From Dipylidium caninum (Eukaryota > Platyhelminthes > Cestoda > Cyclophyllidea > Dipylidiidae), in NCBI GenBank assembly GCA_017562135.1, contig QEYB01000713.1, positions 434,001-498,000 of the forward strand: 64,000 nucleotides of DNA, written 5' to 3'. The notes beneath the pieces were generated by a model. It ran no database searches, was not told the DNA's origin, and saw nothing but the letters and a program-made list of their open reading frames with translations. Shown in pieces: positions 12,302-24,463 of this stretch; the stretch's first letter is position 1; every line of letters starts with the position of its first letter. A program made the position numbers and the translations under genes.

Positions 12302-13811
12302 ACAGGGCTAATTACAAAATACAAAATTGCAAAGGATTAACTTTGATGATAGTCTAAGAAATACTATGTCAGAAGGGATAAAAAAACCAGCCAAAATAAA
12401 CAAAAAAAGGCCCTCAAAATACGGTCAGACAAATGAAAGAAATTATACCAGTTTCTTCCATTAAAATAGACACAAAGACTGATTTAGTGCAACCTCACCC
12501 CAGGGCAGGAAACAGCGCAATAGTGCTACCGCGCGTGCAGCCCACCCGTCCTTGGTTTATGTCTTCCAGTTAAAAGACTGTTGTAGAAAGAAAGTAATAT
12601 TCAAATCAATATAAAGGACGCAATCTATGTTTTATGGACACCGTACATAATGAAAACTAATTTTTCGGCCTCGTAAAGGGCTAAAAATTCCCGATGAAAA
12701 AAGTTAAGTAGAACTATTTACGTTAAGAACCTGTTATTGGGGAAGGTATACATTATGGCACATTATTTGCGAGTAGTTGGGGTCCTTAAGAATTGCCTAT
12801 AATATACCATTGAGCCTAATAAAATAGGACCTCCCCCTGGAAAAGCCGCTCCCATTTTGGCAAACTTCTTAGATATCCACTATACCTCCTGTTTTAGCGT
12901 AACGTTGCCTATGTTTTGAGAAGCTTCAGTTTCTTGGAATAGGAAATGCTTTCGCCAGTGAACAGGCGACTAAAAAATTCAAAGTAAGGATATAATAATG
13001 AATCCCTCATTGCCTCGCCTTTGAAAAATGAATCCCCTCCCCTTGCATGAGAAATAAAAGAGGAAAGGGACCGGGATATAAGCTTATTACTGCATAGGTT
13101 TTTACGATCGAGATTTAGCTACGAAATCATAATTCTTGGCTAAATAAAGGAGAGGAATGTGTATCCAAAAGTGTTTTTTGTGCCAATACACAAATGACAA
13201 AATATCTTCAAACACGGGTAGACGACACTAATAATTGAGGACCTCCGAATTTCAAGGATTAGCGATTCGGCAGCTTTGCATGTTCAGGAGGGTAAACCGG
13301 AGGTAACCGTTTCTCCGACCTCATGCGTCCAATATTGTGATCACCTTCATCCTCGCCATATGCTGACTCTTAAACATCCGAGAAAACATTATCGATCTAG
13401 ACCATTTAGCAGCTATGGGAAGAATCAACGGTAAAAATAAGCGTTCGCACGACGAACAGCCAGACATCCTCCACATTTAGCCATTTCAGAGGGAAGCACA
13501 ATTCCCATCCTTTAATTACCGCAATATAAAGAAAAGCCTTCTACTAGTACCATCTCACTGACGATGGCTACTTTTACCTCGTGAGCAGTTTAGGCCTGGC
13601 TATTTAAGCCCTAAAACCGTGTTGATCGCTTGCGGCACAGAACTTGGAAACATGTCAAACTCTTATCTTTATCAGAAAAACCACCAATGAAGTGAGACCA
13701 TTCTCTTCATGAGTCGCAGTGTTTAAAAACAAGCCCTGATCAGGTTTTATTATCTCAAAATAATCACAGCTCTGGGAAAAAGAATAAAAATCAGTTTAGG
13801 GATAGGGAGAT
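12302..13811. other. Intergenic, UQCC2 upstream and TMEM68 3' region
   Basis: No coding exon recognised. Part of it is the downstream flank of the TMEM68-like gene, with AATAAA on the minus strand at 13746-13751. The + strand is purine-rich, as in the TMEM68 introns, so much of it may still belong to minus-strand transcription. Confidence 0.35.
13746..13751 (-). terminator. Polyadenylation signal AATAAA for TMEM68-like gene
   Basis: AATAAA on the minus strand about 60 bases after the TAA at 13812-13814. Position and orientation fit the 3' end of that gene. Assigned by motif only. Confidence 0.5.
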
Positions 13812-16800
13812 TTAAGCGCTCTTTTGATGTCTAGAATGGTAGTTTTGTGCATTCTTCGCTTGAACCCAGGCATCAAAACAGGGGATACGCTGTAGTAATG
13901 CAATCACCACGTTTCCTGGCCGCCACTGGTAGCGCAAGATCATGTCCTCGATCGCCTCACGAGCCTACAACAAATACCCACATTTGAAACGCTAGCTATT
14001 TGGTCTGAAAGACTAGTTGCGCGGAAGTAATATGGATTAAAAGAAAAATGTTTTAGCTGTTTTGGCACCTTGTTAACTTACCCTGTCAGCCAATTGTTCG
14101 TCAGTCTCACCTTCTCGTGGATACAGAGGGTCGCCAATGTAGGTTCTATTGAAAAGAAAAACTACCCTTATAAGCATCTAGATACTTTACTAATAGTCTG
14201 AAGACGAGCGATTAATAAAAATCAAACCACCAACCTTAATTTAACCGGAAAATACCCGTAGTAAAGACTGAGGGGCAGCCTCGTAATTTCATAGAGTCGG
14301 CGCAACCAACCTGGATCAGATGAAATGAGGATATAAAAAAGTGTCGGAGAAAAATTCGTAAAATTATGAAACACACACCACCTACGCTTGCCGTACTGCA
14401 CCACGCGGATCCCCTCACGGATATTTTCAGTGAACACGGATAAATAGGCTATTTAGCGAAAAAATAGATCAGATAGCACAACGTAGCATGGTAGTGTAGG
14501 AAGTAATAAGCATTTCCTGTGTTATTTTCCCAGCGTCTTTCCAACGACTAAATAGAACGATCCAGCTGCGCAAGTCAATGATGATGGGGTCGCGGAACAA
14601 ATCAGAAACATCTGTGGAAAAACATACGTTAATCGCTTCTCAGTAGTAAACGAATTACCATTTCCAAGCATACTCTGATTAATAATATTGCCGTTTAATA
14701 GGCAAAATCGTGAAGCGTATCTAACCTTGCTCAAAACTTAATCTATTTACAGGCCTAGGAAGAAAATGGTGAATGACAAGACCCTAGGGTCTTTTGAATG
14801 GTTCCCGTTTAGTTCCCAAAGCTGCGGTGTATGAAAGTTATTCGTACATCTGAACGGTTTTCCTACAACCTGACCGCTATTCCTCATCATCATTTTGCTT
14901 GTCATACCCACAGAAAAACTGCTCGTCAACTTTGCACCACTACACGTAAAATTGTTACGGGACATTAGCGGGGTGAGAAATGACTCGTCGATTTGGATTT
15001 GGTTGACATTTAAATTTCGTCACAAGTTCACAATGACTTATGAGATTAGCCCATAACGCACTATTTCATTCATTGTTGATTACCAACTATCTTAAGAGGT
15101 TCTGTGTACTCTTCATCGGGGGCAATTGTTATTATTGCAGGTAATGTCTTTAGACCACTCGACTTACCGCTAAAGTGGAGGAAATGTAAACTTTAGAACA
15201 AAGTCACTAGACGTGGCTGAGCTGTTCGCGTAGTAAAAAGATTCACTAAGTGGCGCATAAAATCAACTTACTGGTACAAGAGATATTTAGGGAAATCGAA
15301 ACTGCAAGAACTTCCAACAAAGGCAAAGCCATAACGATTAACGATAACGATATCTTCCACAGGGGTAAGCCGGGCAGTAAATCGAAATGCAAGCAGAGGA
15401 GAGGAAACACGAAATGGGACGCCAAAAGGGAACATCGTCACTAAGAGAATAAGGGATGAATTCCGAGTGTAGCACTCACTCGATTGGCTTTGATAGCAAC
15501 ACGAGCAAAACCACGACGTTTGCCCCAGAGGAGGGAATAATACTCGTCGGAGAAGAGAGCTTCACGAACACCACCAGGAGAGAGGAGCAACACCTCGCCG
15601 AGCCGAGACGGGGTTGGTTCCGCAGCTTTGCCTTTCTGCCGCTGCTGTTCTTTGTTCCGGTCTACCCAAATGGGATTGTCAACGTTCTCTGTCGTTCGGC
15701 TTCCGCCCTCTAGGCAGTGAATATAGACTGTTTGATGTTAAAACGCCTTGAGAAGGGGAGGAAACACAAAGTAGTTCCACCGAATAACAAATGTCGTCGA
15801 TGCCTCGAGATCCGAATGACAAAACCTCCCGTTAGTCTATAAGTGCGATTCAATCTCACGGCTGTCTACGAGATGGCAAATGTAAAGGTAAGAGCAAAAT
15901 TAAGAAGTGTTACCAAGTCTGAAATGAAGCGATGGGAATTCCAAAATCGGATATCACGAAAAATGGTTTAGTACACTTTCTTTCTCTTAAAATCCACTCC
16001 ACGTCTCCAGCATCAGTATTTACGTATGCGGCCAGCTCAAAATTTAGCAAATCGGTTTTCGGGAAAGACTCTACGCATCTAATTATGCTTCATCGCCAAA
16101 TCAAACCAGGTCGCGATGTGGTGTGGATCAGGGAAAGCAATTTAAATTTACTAGACGTTAAATTTTGGAATTAGGGCAGGATATTATTTGCATTTCTTAA
16201 AAAAACAGAATTAATCACGTGCTTTTTAAAGATAATACTTTCGTTAAATGTGAAAAGAGAAAAAACTACGCTGATGAGCCATTGGTCATTGAAAAGGAGA
16301 TCATCTTGTTGTTCAAAAGTACCGGATAATCCACAAAATCGGGTCATTAGAAATTTCTTTTGAATTAAGGAAAAGTATATGTTACAAGGAAAACGGCCAT
16401 AAGATAGATAATGAAGGCGAAATAGCAATATCAAGTTAAAGTATACAGAGCAGATCCAAACTAAGTTACGCGAAACACCCGGCCAATAGAAATTATCTTT
16501 CAAATAATCGAAATAAACTGAATGTATTCCAACGGACGTAAAATTGTGGAGAAATCATCTGCTTAGGCTGTTTGTGCCAGCTAAAGGGAGGTCAGGATTT
16601 GGAACAGAATTGAAAAAAAGTAACTATTACCATGGTTGCACGTTCCCCACTATCCAGAGAGAGAATTAAACAGAGAATGAACTTTGTGAACTCGCTTCTA
16701 CGCAGAAAGAGATCAAGTTACTCTTGGGCCCGGATATCGAAAGGTTTAAACATTGACTACTATCATGCTTATTTTCTCCCCTAAGAAAAAGACATCAATC

Positions 16801-19800
16801 ACAAAGTATGAGATTAAGAGAAAAGCACCATGAATAGACGGGACATTAAGTTAAAAGTACACTCATTCTATGATCTAGTGACCGGTAATGAAAAAAAATC
16901 CCCGTGAGAAGTAATGAGGAATGACAAAATGGATAACAAATTTGGTAGAAAACGTCTTATGCAAGAATATAAAAAAGACGGTTAATGAGAATAATGTTCT
17001 TGGTAGGGTACACCTTTTATCTTCAACAAAGCTCCTCCATTTAACTTTATTAATCAAACTTAATATGCTTTTCTTCATAAAAAAAAACCTCTGAAGAACA
17101 CGACAAATTATTGCACCTAGTACGAAAGTTCATAAGATGGCAGATTAATGATAGCTCAAACGATGTTGAAGCTGATGCCTAAGAATGAAATAAAAAAATT
17201 TCAATTCAAAGGAGACTAGATTTTTAATCCTACGTGCCAAAGACCTGAATGAGACTTTTGTTAAATTCGCGGAAAAAAACGTCCTTTTACCGTTTGACGT
17301 GTTAAAAAACGAGTCAATCCCTGTACCCCCAAAATCAAACAACAAGTCTCTCTGCTGACTAATCTGAAAAGTCAGTGGTAAATTCATAAGTAGGATAAAA
17401 GATCAGTAATTGAGAAATTGAACCTCAACCTCAAAACAATTTACTAAATCACTGGCGGTGCGCCAAAAGGCTGGAAAAATATTTTAAATCAAGTGTCTTG
17501 TTATGCTTTAATACTCAAACTATGAATGTTTGGCGCAGGAAGAAAGTCGAGCGAAGTGTTTTAGCAAATCTTCCCTCATGCATTTAGCCAAGAATTAGAG
17601 GAAGATTGTTAAGAAGTCAGGAGAGGGCATAACAACATATATCCTGGACTGTTTTGTCAGTGTAGCAATGATGCGGTTTACCACATTCGGCAAGGGTTGG
17701 GTTTAGCAGAGTAACGCACTCCTCTACCGAGCCTTCAAGAGCACAAGCCAATCGGAGAATTCGTTGAAGCCCCGGTAGTCGGAAAAGAAACCGATCCACG
17801 ACGGGAATTGGCATTCTGGAAAGGAAGGATGAAAAACAAATACACCGCCTATCTGCTTGTGTATACGTCCTGAGTTGATGTCGAAACGGGGGTTTAGTAA
17901 ATACTAATATGTGGCATAGCAAAAAAAAATGTATATAAGAGAAAAAAAGTCGGAAAATCTGCAGGTTATTAGAAAAAATATACAATATCCGATTTGTGGG
18001 GATTAATTTTCTTGAGACAGTCCAAGAGTTTTAACTACACTTTTCGATTTGAGATTCTAAGCAATAAACAGTTGCTTTCATGGAACTGCAGTTGAGGAAA
18101 TGAAATATGCCCATATAGCATATTATCAAACATTAGTCTTCGACGGTACCATCGCTGTTGTCTACGAAATATGAATAATTCATGCTGAACTGGTTTAATG
18201 CGAATTAAGTCGTGAAAAAAAAACAATTGTGCCGATGATTCTTAGGTCTTACAAAGAATTAACAATCGCTCAAAGTCATAGCCGACTTTAAAACACCAAA
18301 CCGACTGTTTCAGTGGTAAAACGGTGCATTATTTATTTACCAACTGCGATAACTCGACATTTCAAGGTTGACTATAAGGCAGACTAAATAAATCTGCCCT
18401 ACCGAATGAAGAAGCCATAGGCGTAAAACATTTGCCATCACAAACGAAGTCATATGCCTTATATTACAACCTAATACTTTTACTCAATGAGCACTCGACT
18501 CTAACAAGTCAAATATGCATTGAATAATCAATTTGACAAAAAACCAAATGCTGCGACGTTCAAACAAAAAATTAATCCTTGCGTTTCGTTCTGAATAATA
18601 AAAGATAATTAGACTGTAGAATATTCGATCACAAAATTAGTAGGCATATAAGATTTACAACCAACCGACATATTAATATAGCGATAGCAAAGGGCGGAAT
18701 TTTGTAACACCACGAGTAGTGGTGTTTGTTGCTGTCACTGAAGTTATTGACAGCAAATACACAAGCCTCTCTAAAGCCATCTATCAAAATGAAAAAAAGG
18801 TTGAAAACTAACAGACACCCACCGATTTCGTTTGATTACATGCCTCGCCATGAAGTAGTAGGTGTCGAGAGGCACAGTGCCGTGGTAATAGACAAGAAAG
18901 GCACCCTCTCCTGGCGGGGGGAGCTTCTCCATCCCCACCACTTCATAAGCATGGAAAGATCGGCCATGCGCCTCCCAAACCGCTGCTACTAATCGACGAA
19001 GCAACTCGTCAGTGAGGAGATTAGACTCTTGATCAGTCCTGTCGGTACGTTTGAAACCGCCTGAATTGATTCAAAACGTACGGAGAAATGACGGGTGTCG
19101 ACAATATTAAAATCACAAAATTGTATTACTAAATTAAGGAGTATTAAGTATGAGTAAGTACAAGTGAATCTAGCCTGACTTATAATTTGACAGCAAATTA
19201 AAGGACTATTGCAATTGAGTTGACACATTATTATGCCTTAATTACTTTTCCCAAATGTATTTCTACCTACGGTAAACAATTATTTGGCCCTCCTACAAAT
19301 GCCTATCTGTTCCATGCAACTCAAAAGAGGTATCAATTACATTAATTACATAACGATGATCATGGGCCCAGGGGTACCAAACGGACTGCCTCTGCCTTTT
19401 AACTCATGCCGTTCTTAAAGTTAACTTGACAGCTCAACATTCGATTTGTTAAATTACTACTATAAAGTACTATGTTTCCACAGGCTTTTCTCCATATTGT
19501 CACATTCAGAATTTACTAACGGTGTGCTCAGTTGTTTTACGAGAAAACTTGTATAAAACAAAAAAAATGCCGAGAGGAGACAAGACCGATTTTTGAAGTT
19601 CTAAGTTACCCATAGAAAGCAATTTTATACTTATATTTGTTATTATCTCACGCCTTAATGCAGATTTATCAGCCAAAGAAATGATGTTTAGAAGCTGGAG
19701 TAGTAATCACATTTATCGTGTCTCCCATGACGGTTTAAGAAATATTCAAAACAAAATTAGAAACAATGGTCATGGCTTTAAGTAGGGACATAAAAGCATT

Positions 19801-20202
19801 GTAAGGGTATTAATGACAGGAAACATCAAAGTTACCAATGAGCCAATCTCGTAGACAGTACAATTGCACCATGAGAGCGGTGAAGTAGAGGAGGGCGACA
19901 AAGGCGATGGGAAGGAGAAAAAGAATGCCGAGAGGCCGAAGCCAAGCCATATAGGCTACGAGGTAACGCGCCACCGAAGGCATATATCGCATAGTCATGT
20001 TGAGAAGAGGCAGGAAAAGACGCGGTACCAAAGATATTGTCGAAGCCGCCTGCATTTCATCCGAAGCACAAGACTCTGGGCATGGCTTTGACGACAGTTG
20101 TGACCATGATGGTCGGAAGATACGGAGCACCAACATGGATGCACAGAAGAAGACGATACAAAGAAAAAGTACCCCCTGGAATGCCAAACGGCAATAGGCC
20201 AT
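13812..20202 (-). CDS. TMEM68/DIESL-like ER acyltransferase, 8 exons
   Basis: Membrane O-acyltransferase of the LPLAT/DGAT2-like group; the human protein makes triacylglycerol independently of DGAT1/2. Exons in transcript order: 20202-19836, 19060-18823, 17815-17682, 15709-15480, 14448-14386, 14310-14235, 14145-14082, 13964-13812. Seen: a hydrophobic segment LRPLGILFLLPIAFVALLYF, WEAHGRSFHAYEVVGMEKLP, the histidine/acid active-site block YYHGTVPLDTYYFMAR, VVDRFLFRLPGL, the glycerol-site block LLLSPGGVREALFSDE, FTENIREGIR, YYGYFPVKLR and YIGDPLYP. A Gln/Lys-rich insert of about 35 residues precedes LSPGG. All phases agree except exon 4 to 5, where one base seems missing in PIYP-VFTEN; a weak donor after 15476 would also restore frame but gives a poorer alignment. 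The start is uncertain: ATG at 20202, 19998 or a further upstream exon. Confidence 0.87.
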
Positions 20203-22208
20203 CTTGGAACGGGTACTCGCAGCCGTTAATGTCTGAAACTAAAATAAAAAGAAAATATTTATGTGACACTATTAGCTACGACGGATTATGAGGACAAAAG
20301 CGGTTAATGCTATGAGCAAGTGGGTGAAAAGACAGAAATTAACGAACACAAAAAAGGGAAAAGAAGTATACAAAATCAAGGCGATTAATGTGATGAATTA
20401 TTGTTCAGACTACAACTAGGACATCAAGTGAATTTAAGTCAAAGAATAAAGTTACAAGGATATTTACATATGTTCTTACGATGGTTCAACACTCCGATTG
20501 CAGCAAATTTCATAGGCTTTTTCGCATTAAATACTACCATTACTAAATGTGAGAGCAATTGAGGATTTCTAAAATGACCTTTTTTTAAACCAACTAAAGA
20601 CTAGTACATTAAAAATATATTGAATTCACAAGGAAAAACTAGTAGAAGCAAGTAATGAGTTCGGTAGCAATGATTAGTGTCAAAGTAGGCAAAATACTAC
20701 AGATATCTCAAAAGAAGCGTTCAACAGAGGGTGTGAAAGTGAACCCGTAGCACCTACAGGCATTTATGGAATATCACTTTTGACAGAAAACTTCGATCAT
20801 AATTAGACAGGCAAAAAAATGGCAGAAAACGTCGTGTAGGAAAAAGAGGAAATAATTACTTAAGTACGGGAGTTGGTATTATTGAGCATTAATGCGATTT
20901 TAAAGTAATTGAAAAGGCAAAATATGACGAGTAACGTTTTAGGCAATACTGAGCGCAGATAAACTCATACGGTACTAATATGGGCAAAATGTCATCCGGT
21001 TAGTCCTACCAATGGGGATGGACAGACAGAAGGAAGGCCTCGAAATGCTATCACAGATGCTGGCTTAATATGCGGGAACGACGCCGCCCAGTAAAAAAAG
21101 GTGAAGAACGGGAACTTGAATTGACCTGAATGCAGAATACTTAGACCGCAACGTACTTTAAAATAGTATTGAGAGCGTCAGCAGACACCAGTAACAGGAA
21201 TTACTCGGTGAATACGCCAAAACACGAGGAATCTAATAAGGGAACTATAATTTAAGAAACACTTCTAGTTATGTAGAGTTGGAAGTGACTGAAAAAAGTA
21301 TAACAGCCAAAGAAAAAACACGGTTACAATGGTCGCAGGTAATTTGATGCTGGCGAAGTGGGACCGGCCCAGGGCATCATAATTAAAGGACCCATTAAAT
21401 CCAATCATTAGTACGGTGCCGGAATGCCACACCAAAACAATTGCAAGGTAGAAGTTACCGGGTTAATATCGCCTACTACAGTTGAAAGGATCTAAATTCA
21501 TTGTAATTAAATAGAAACGGGTGACAATAGTGTTTAAATTCAAAAAAAAACTGCTACTAGTGTAGCATTACTAGAGTAGGAAATTCAAATACAATTTTAG
21601 TACAGACGAAAAAAATTGATAAAAGTGATGCACATGCAATATAAAAAAACTTATATGAAATTTAAAAAACCAGTATTTGACGAGGTCTTCAGTAATCCAA
21701 GTTTATGGTAGGAAGAAATGACAACCGAAGCAAGGTGGAAAATTCACATTGTTGAATTTGATAACGACGCAGTCAGTTCTTACATTCGAGTGTTAGAAAA
21801 GCAGCGGCAGTTAATCAAGGCGACTAGGCCGAGATGAGATCGCGAAGAAAGTTTTCAGAAGGGCGTGATATGGCCATCTAGTGAAAATTAAAGAAGGATT
21901 GTTAGGAGAAAGCGCTGCAATGTAGCATAATAGGAGTCATCTAAAATTACCAAAAGAAATACACTAAGACCACCTTAAGTGACTAATAACGCGAAAGTGT
22001 GCTTAAGCTCAACGATATTGCTACGCAGGAATCACCTAAATTAAATGCTAAGTAAAGCAATAAGGTGCTCAAACTAAGAAAAAACAATTTTAGCAGGTGG
22101 AAGCAACTCATCCGTAATGAAAAATTCGTTTTACCAAATCCCAGAGGCCCCATCATCAGAAAAGCATGTAGATTAGTAATAAAACGGACTTTTTTCTCCA
22201 AAACCTAC

Positions 22209-22277
22209 GCAGCCGTTCAAGGAAACGCCGAAACTGCGAACTGCAGCACGAGCCAATCTAAAGATGAAAAGCGTCAT
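22209..22277 (-). CDS. Possible upstream first exon of the TMEM68-like gene
   Basis: A 69-base frame starts ATGACGCTTTTC and ends TGC before a GTAGGT donor. Spliced to the TTTCAG acceptor just above 20232, it continues in frame through ACA TTA ACG into the ATG at 20202. The 2-kb gap is pyrimidine-rich on the minus strand, like the gene's other introns. The 23 residues are basic and hydrophobic, with no family match. It is also close to the point where strand composition changes. Suggestive only. Confidence 0.28.
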
Positions 22278-24463
22278 CACTACTATAAACAAAACTATAA
22301 TGACGTATAGACATTTGCCAATTTTTACTATAGGGTTGATAGATGCCTTAAAAATTAAATGAAAATAATTCTAATTTTTTTGGAGTTTTGTGCATGATTT
22401 GACATTGCTTTAACGGTTATATCTAAAGCCGCAGGTTGATTGAATCTTAAAGTTCTATGCCTTGCCAACGAACAACGCTACCATGCCAGAAGCGAAGCCC
22501 TTTTCTTCTATGTAGTGGCATAAGTAGCCGCTTCTGTTCATCAGGAGTCACGGTATAACTGTAATTTAAGGCCTCATAAAAATTTTTCCATTCCCCTATC
22601 ATAAGACTTGAAATGGCCACTACATTTTGGGCCTTGCAAGTAGATTAAATTACGAAACAAAGATAAAAATCTTTGAAATGAGGAATATGTTGGAGTAAGG
22701 CAAGTGGATAAAAGCTTGTTCACATAAACAAAAAATTATAAACGGCACAAGCTAAAAATAATCAAATGCAATCATTGACCCCAAGTTTTAGGCAAGTAAA
22801 GGTGATGGTGCAGTACCTTCTTATATAAAGGCAATCCTATCTATTAATTCTGCTGTGGTAAACAGCCAGAAAAGCAATTATTGCCTGCTTTGCATGAAAA
22901 ATACCTATTTGGAGAAGAAAATGCTTAACCGTCTTGAATAACACCTAACATCTTGTAAAAGCAGATTAAAGCTGTCTATTACGTCTCCTGTCTAATAGCG
23001 TGGAAATTGACCATTGAATCGTAGATCAAATCATGCAATTTTTTCGTTTTGTATATACATTGAATAGGCATTCATTCAATGTCACCGGAAGCATCAGTAC
23101 AATAGTTACTCAACAGTGTATCATCCATCGCTCACAGCATCCGCGTCACAAGTTATAGAGCCCACGAAAGGACATTTTTTTATTGTTGACGTTAATAGCG
23201 TTATCAACAAGTGGATTCAGGCGTTGGTAAGAATAACCACATTGTGAGGAAATAATTTTAAATACATTCTATATTATACCGGTAAACACTCTAAATTAAA
23301 ACCAACAAAATTCTAACTTTAAAGGAAGTGTTTCCCGGGTCGTTCATTATATTAATTTCATCTACAAAAGCCTAATCTTCTCTAGATTACTCTTGCTCGA
23401 AGAAAAATTATCTTAATTGTTTTTGGCTTCTATTCGCTTTACGTAGCTACGAAATGAGGCAAGGAAGCAACGAGATGACACAGGTTAGTTTTCTGGATAG
23501 ATAAATATGATCTTTGACCCGATGAATGCCGTGTCATATGTATATTAATGAGTGCATATCCTAAATTTTAAGCTGCCGTCATACGAGGCGTACTCGGCTT
23601 TTAAAAATTTGTCTATTGAGGACGCGTAAAATAGAAATACGCTTTACTTTACTAATCGCTCAACATAATTGTTTTAGAATTATAATTTTAAGTGCTCTGT
23701 TGCGAGTTGCAAACAATTTGTAACATGCAACCCTTAGGAGATTACATCATCTTGTTTTATCTAACTATTTGCTAACTCAATTCTAACCCCTTCGACAGCT
23801 TTGCTGTGCGGTGAGTTCGATTGCCTAAGAAATACTCTACCTTCTTCCCCTTTCTAACTCGGATTTGTACTTGTCAACACCCGTCCCTTGTAAAACTGCT
23901 CTGACTTTTTCTGAAAGTATGGCTGCCAAGTACTTGTTTGTCAAATTTGTGTTTTGCGACTATATTTGACCGATATTTAACACATAGCCTTGTCTAGTTC
24001 GTAACTAACTTTTTAACAAGACAGTCCTGATTAACTTGGCATTAAGATCCCTCTCTCACATAGGTGTTTATACCACTATGCAAAGCTACGATCGACCACG
24101 AAACCCGCTTGTTTTTGAAGTGTAAGCCCGTCCTAGCGCCTTTATCATTACACCACTATGCTTCTTGCTGCTTTTTATTAGTTTGCCCTTTGCTATGGAA
24201 GACACTTTCGTAAATCTGTTCGCTTAAGGCTTGCACAAATTTCTTTCGTTCTTTGAGACTTTTATATTCACCAAAAAATGGGTATACTTGTTTGGTTTGA
24301 CAAATAAAATATTGCGCATCTGGTAATCCTATATCTTTTTTTTCCGCGCATCTCTCTCACGCTATTGATTCTAATTGTGAAACTATCGCGAATTCTCTTC
24401 ATTTTTATCGTTTTATGTTTCCTGCATTGTCTTATTGACCACTCCCTTATAATTGTTTTCAGC
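22278..24463. other. Divergent intergenic region between TMEM68-like and ATP9-like genes
   Basis: The two genes point away from each other. Minus-strand introns below 22.3 kb and plus-strand introns above 23.3 kb are both T-rich on the transcribed sense strand, so the promoters of both probably lie here. A TACGTCA, a CRE-like site, occurs on the minus strand near 22303. No coding exon is recognised. An acceptor-like TTTTCAG ends at 24462, just before the ATP9 start. Confidence 0.4.
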
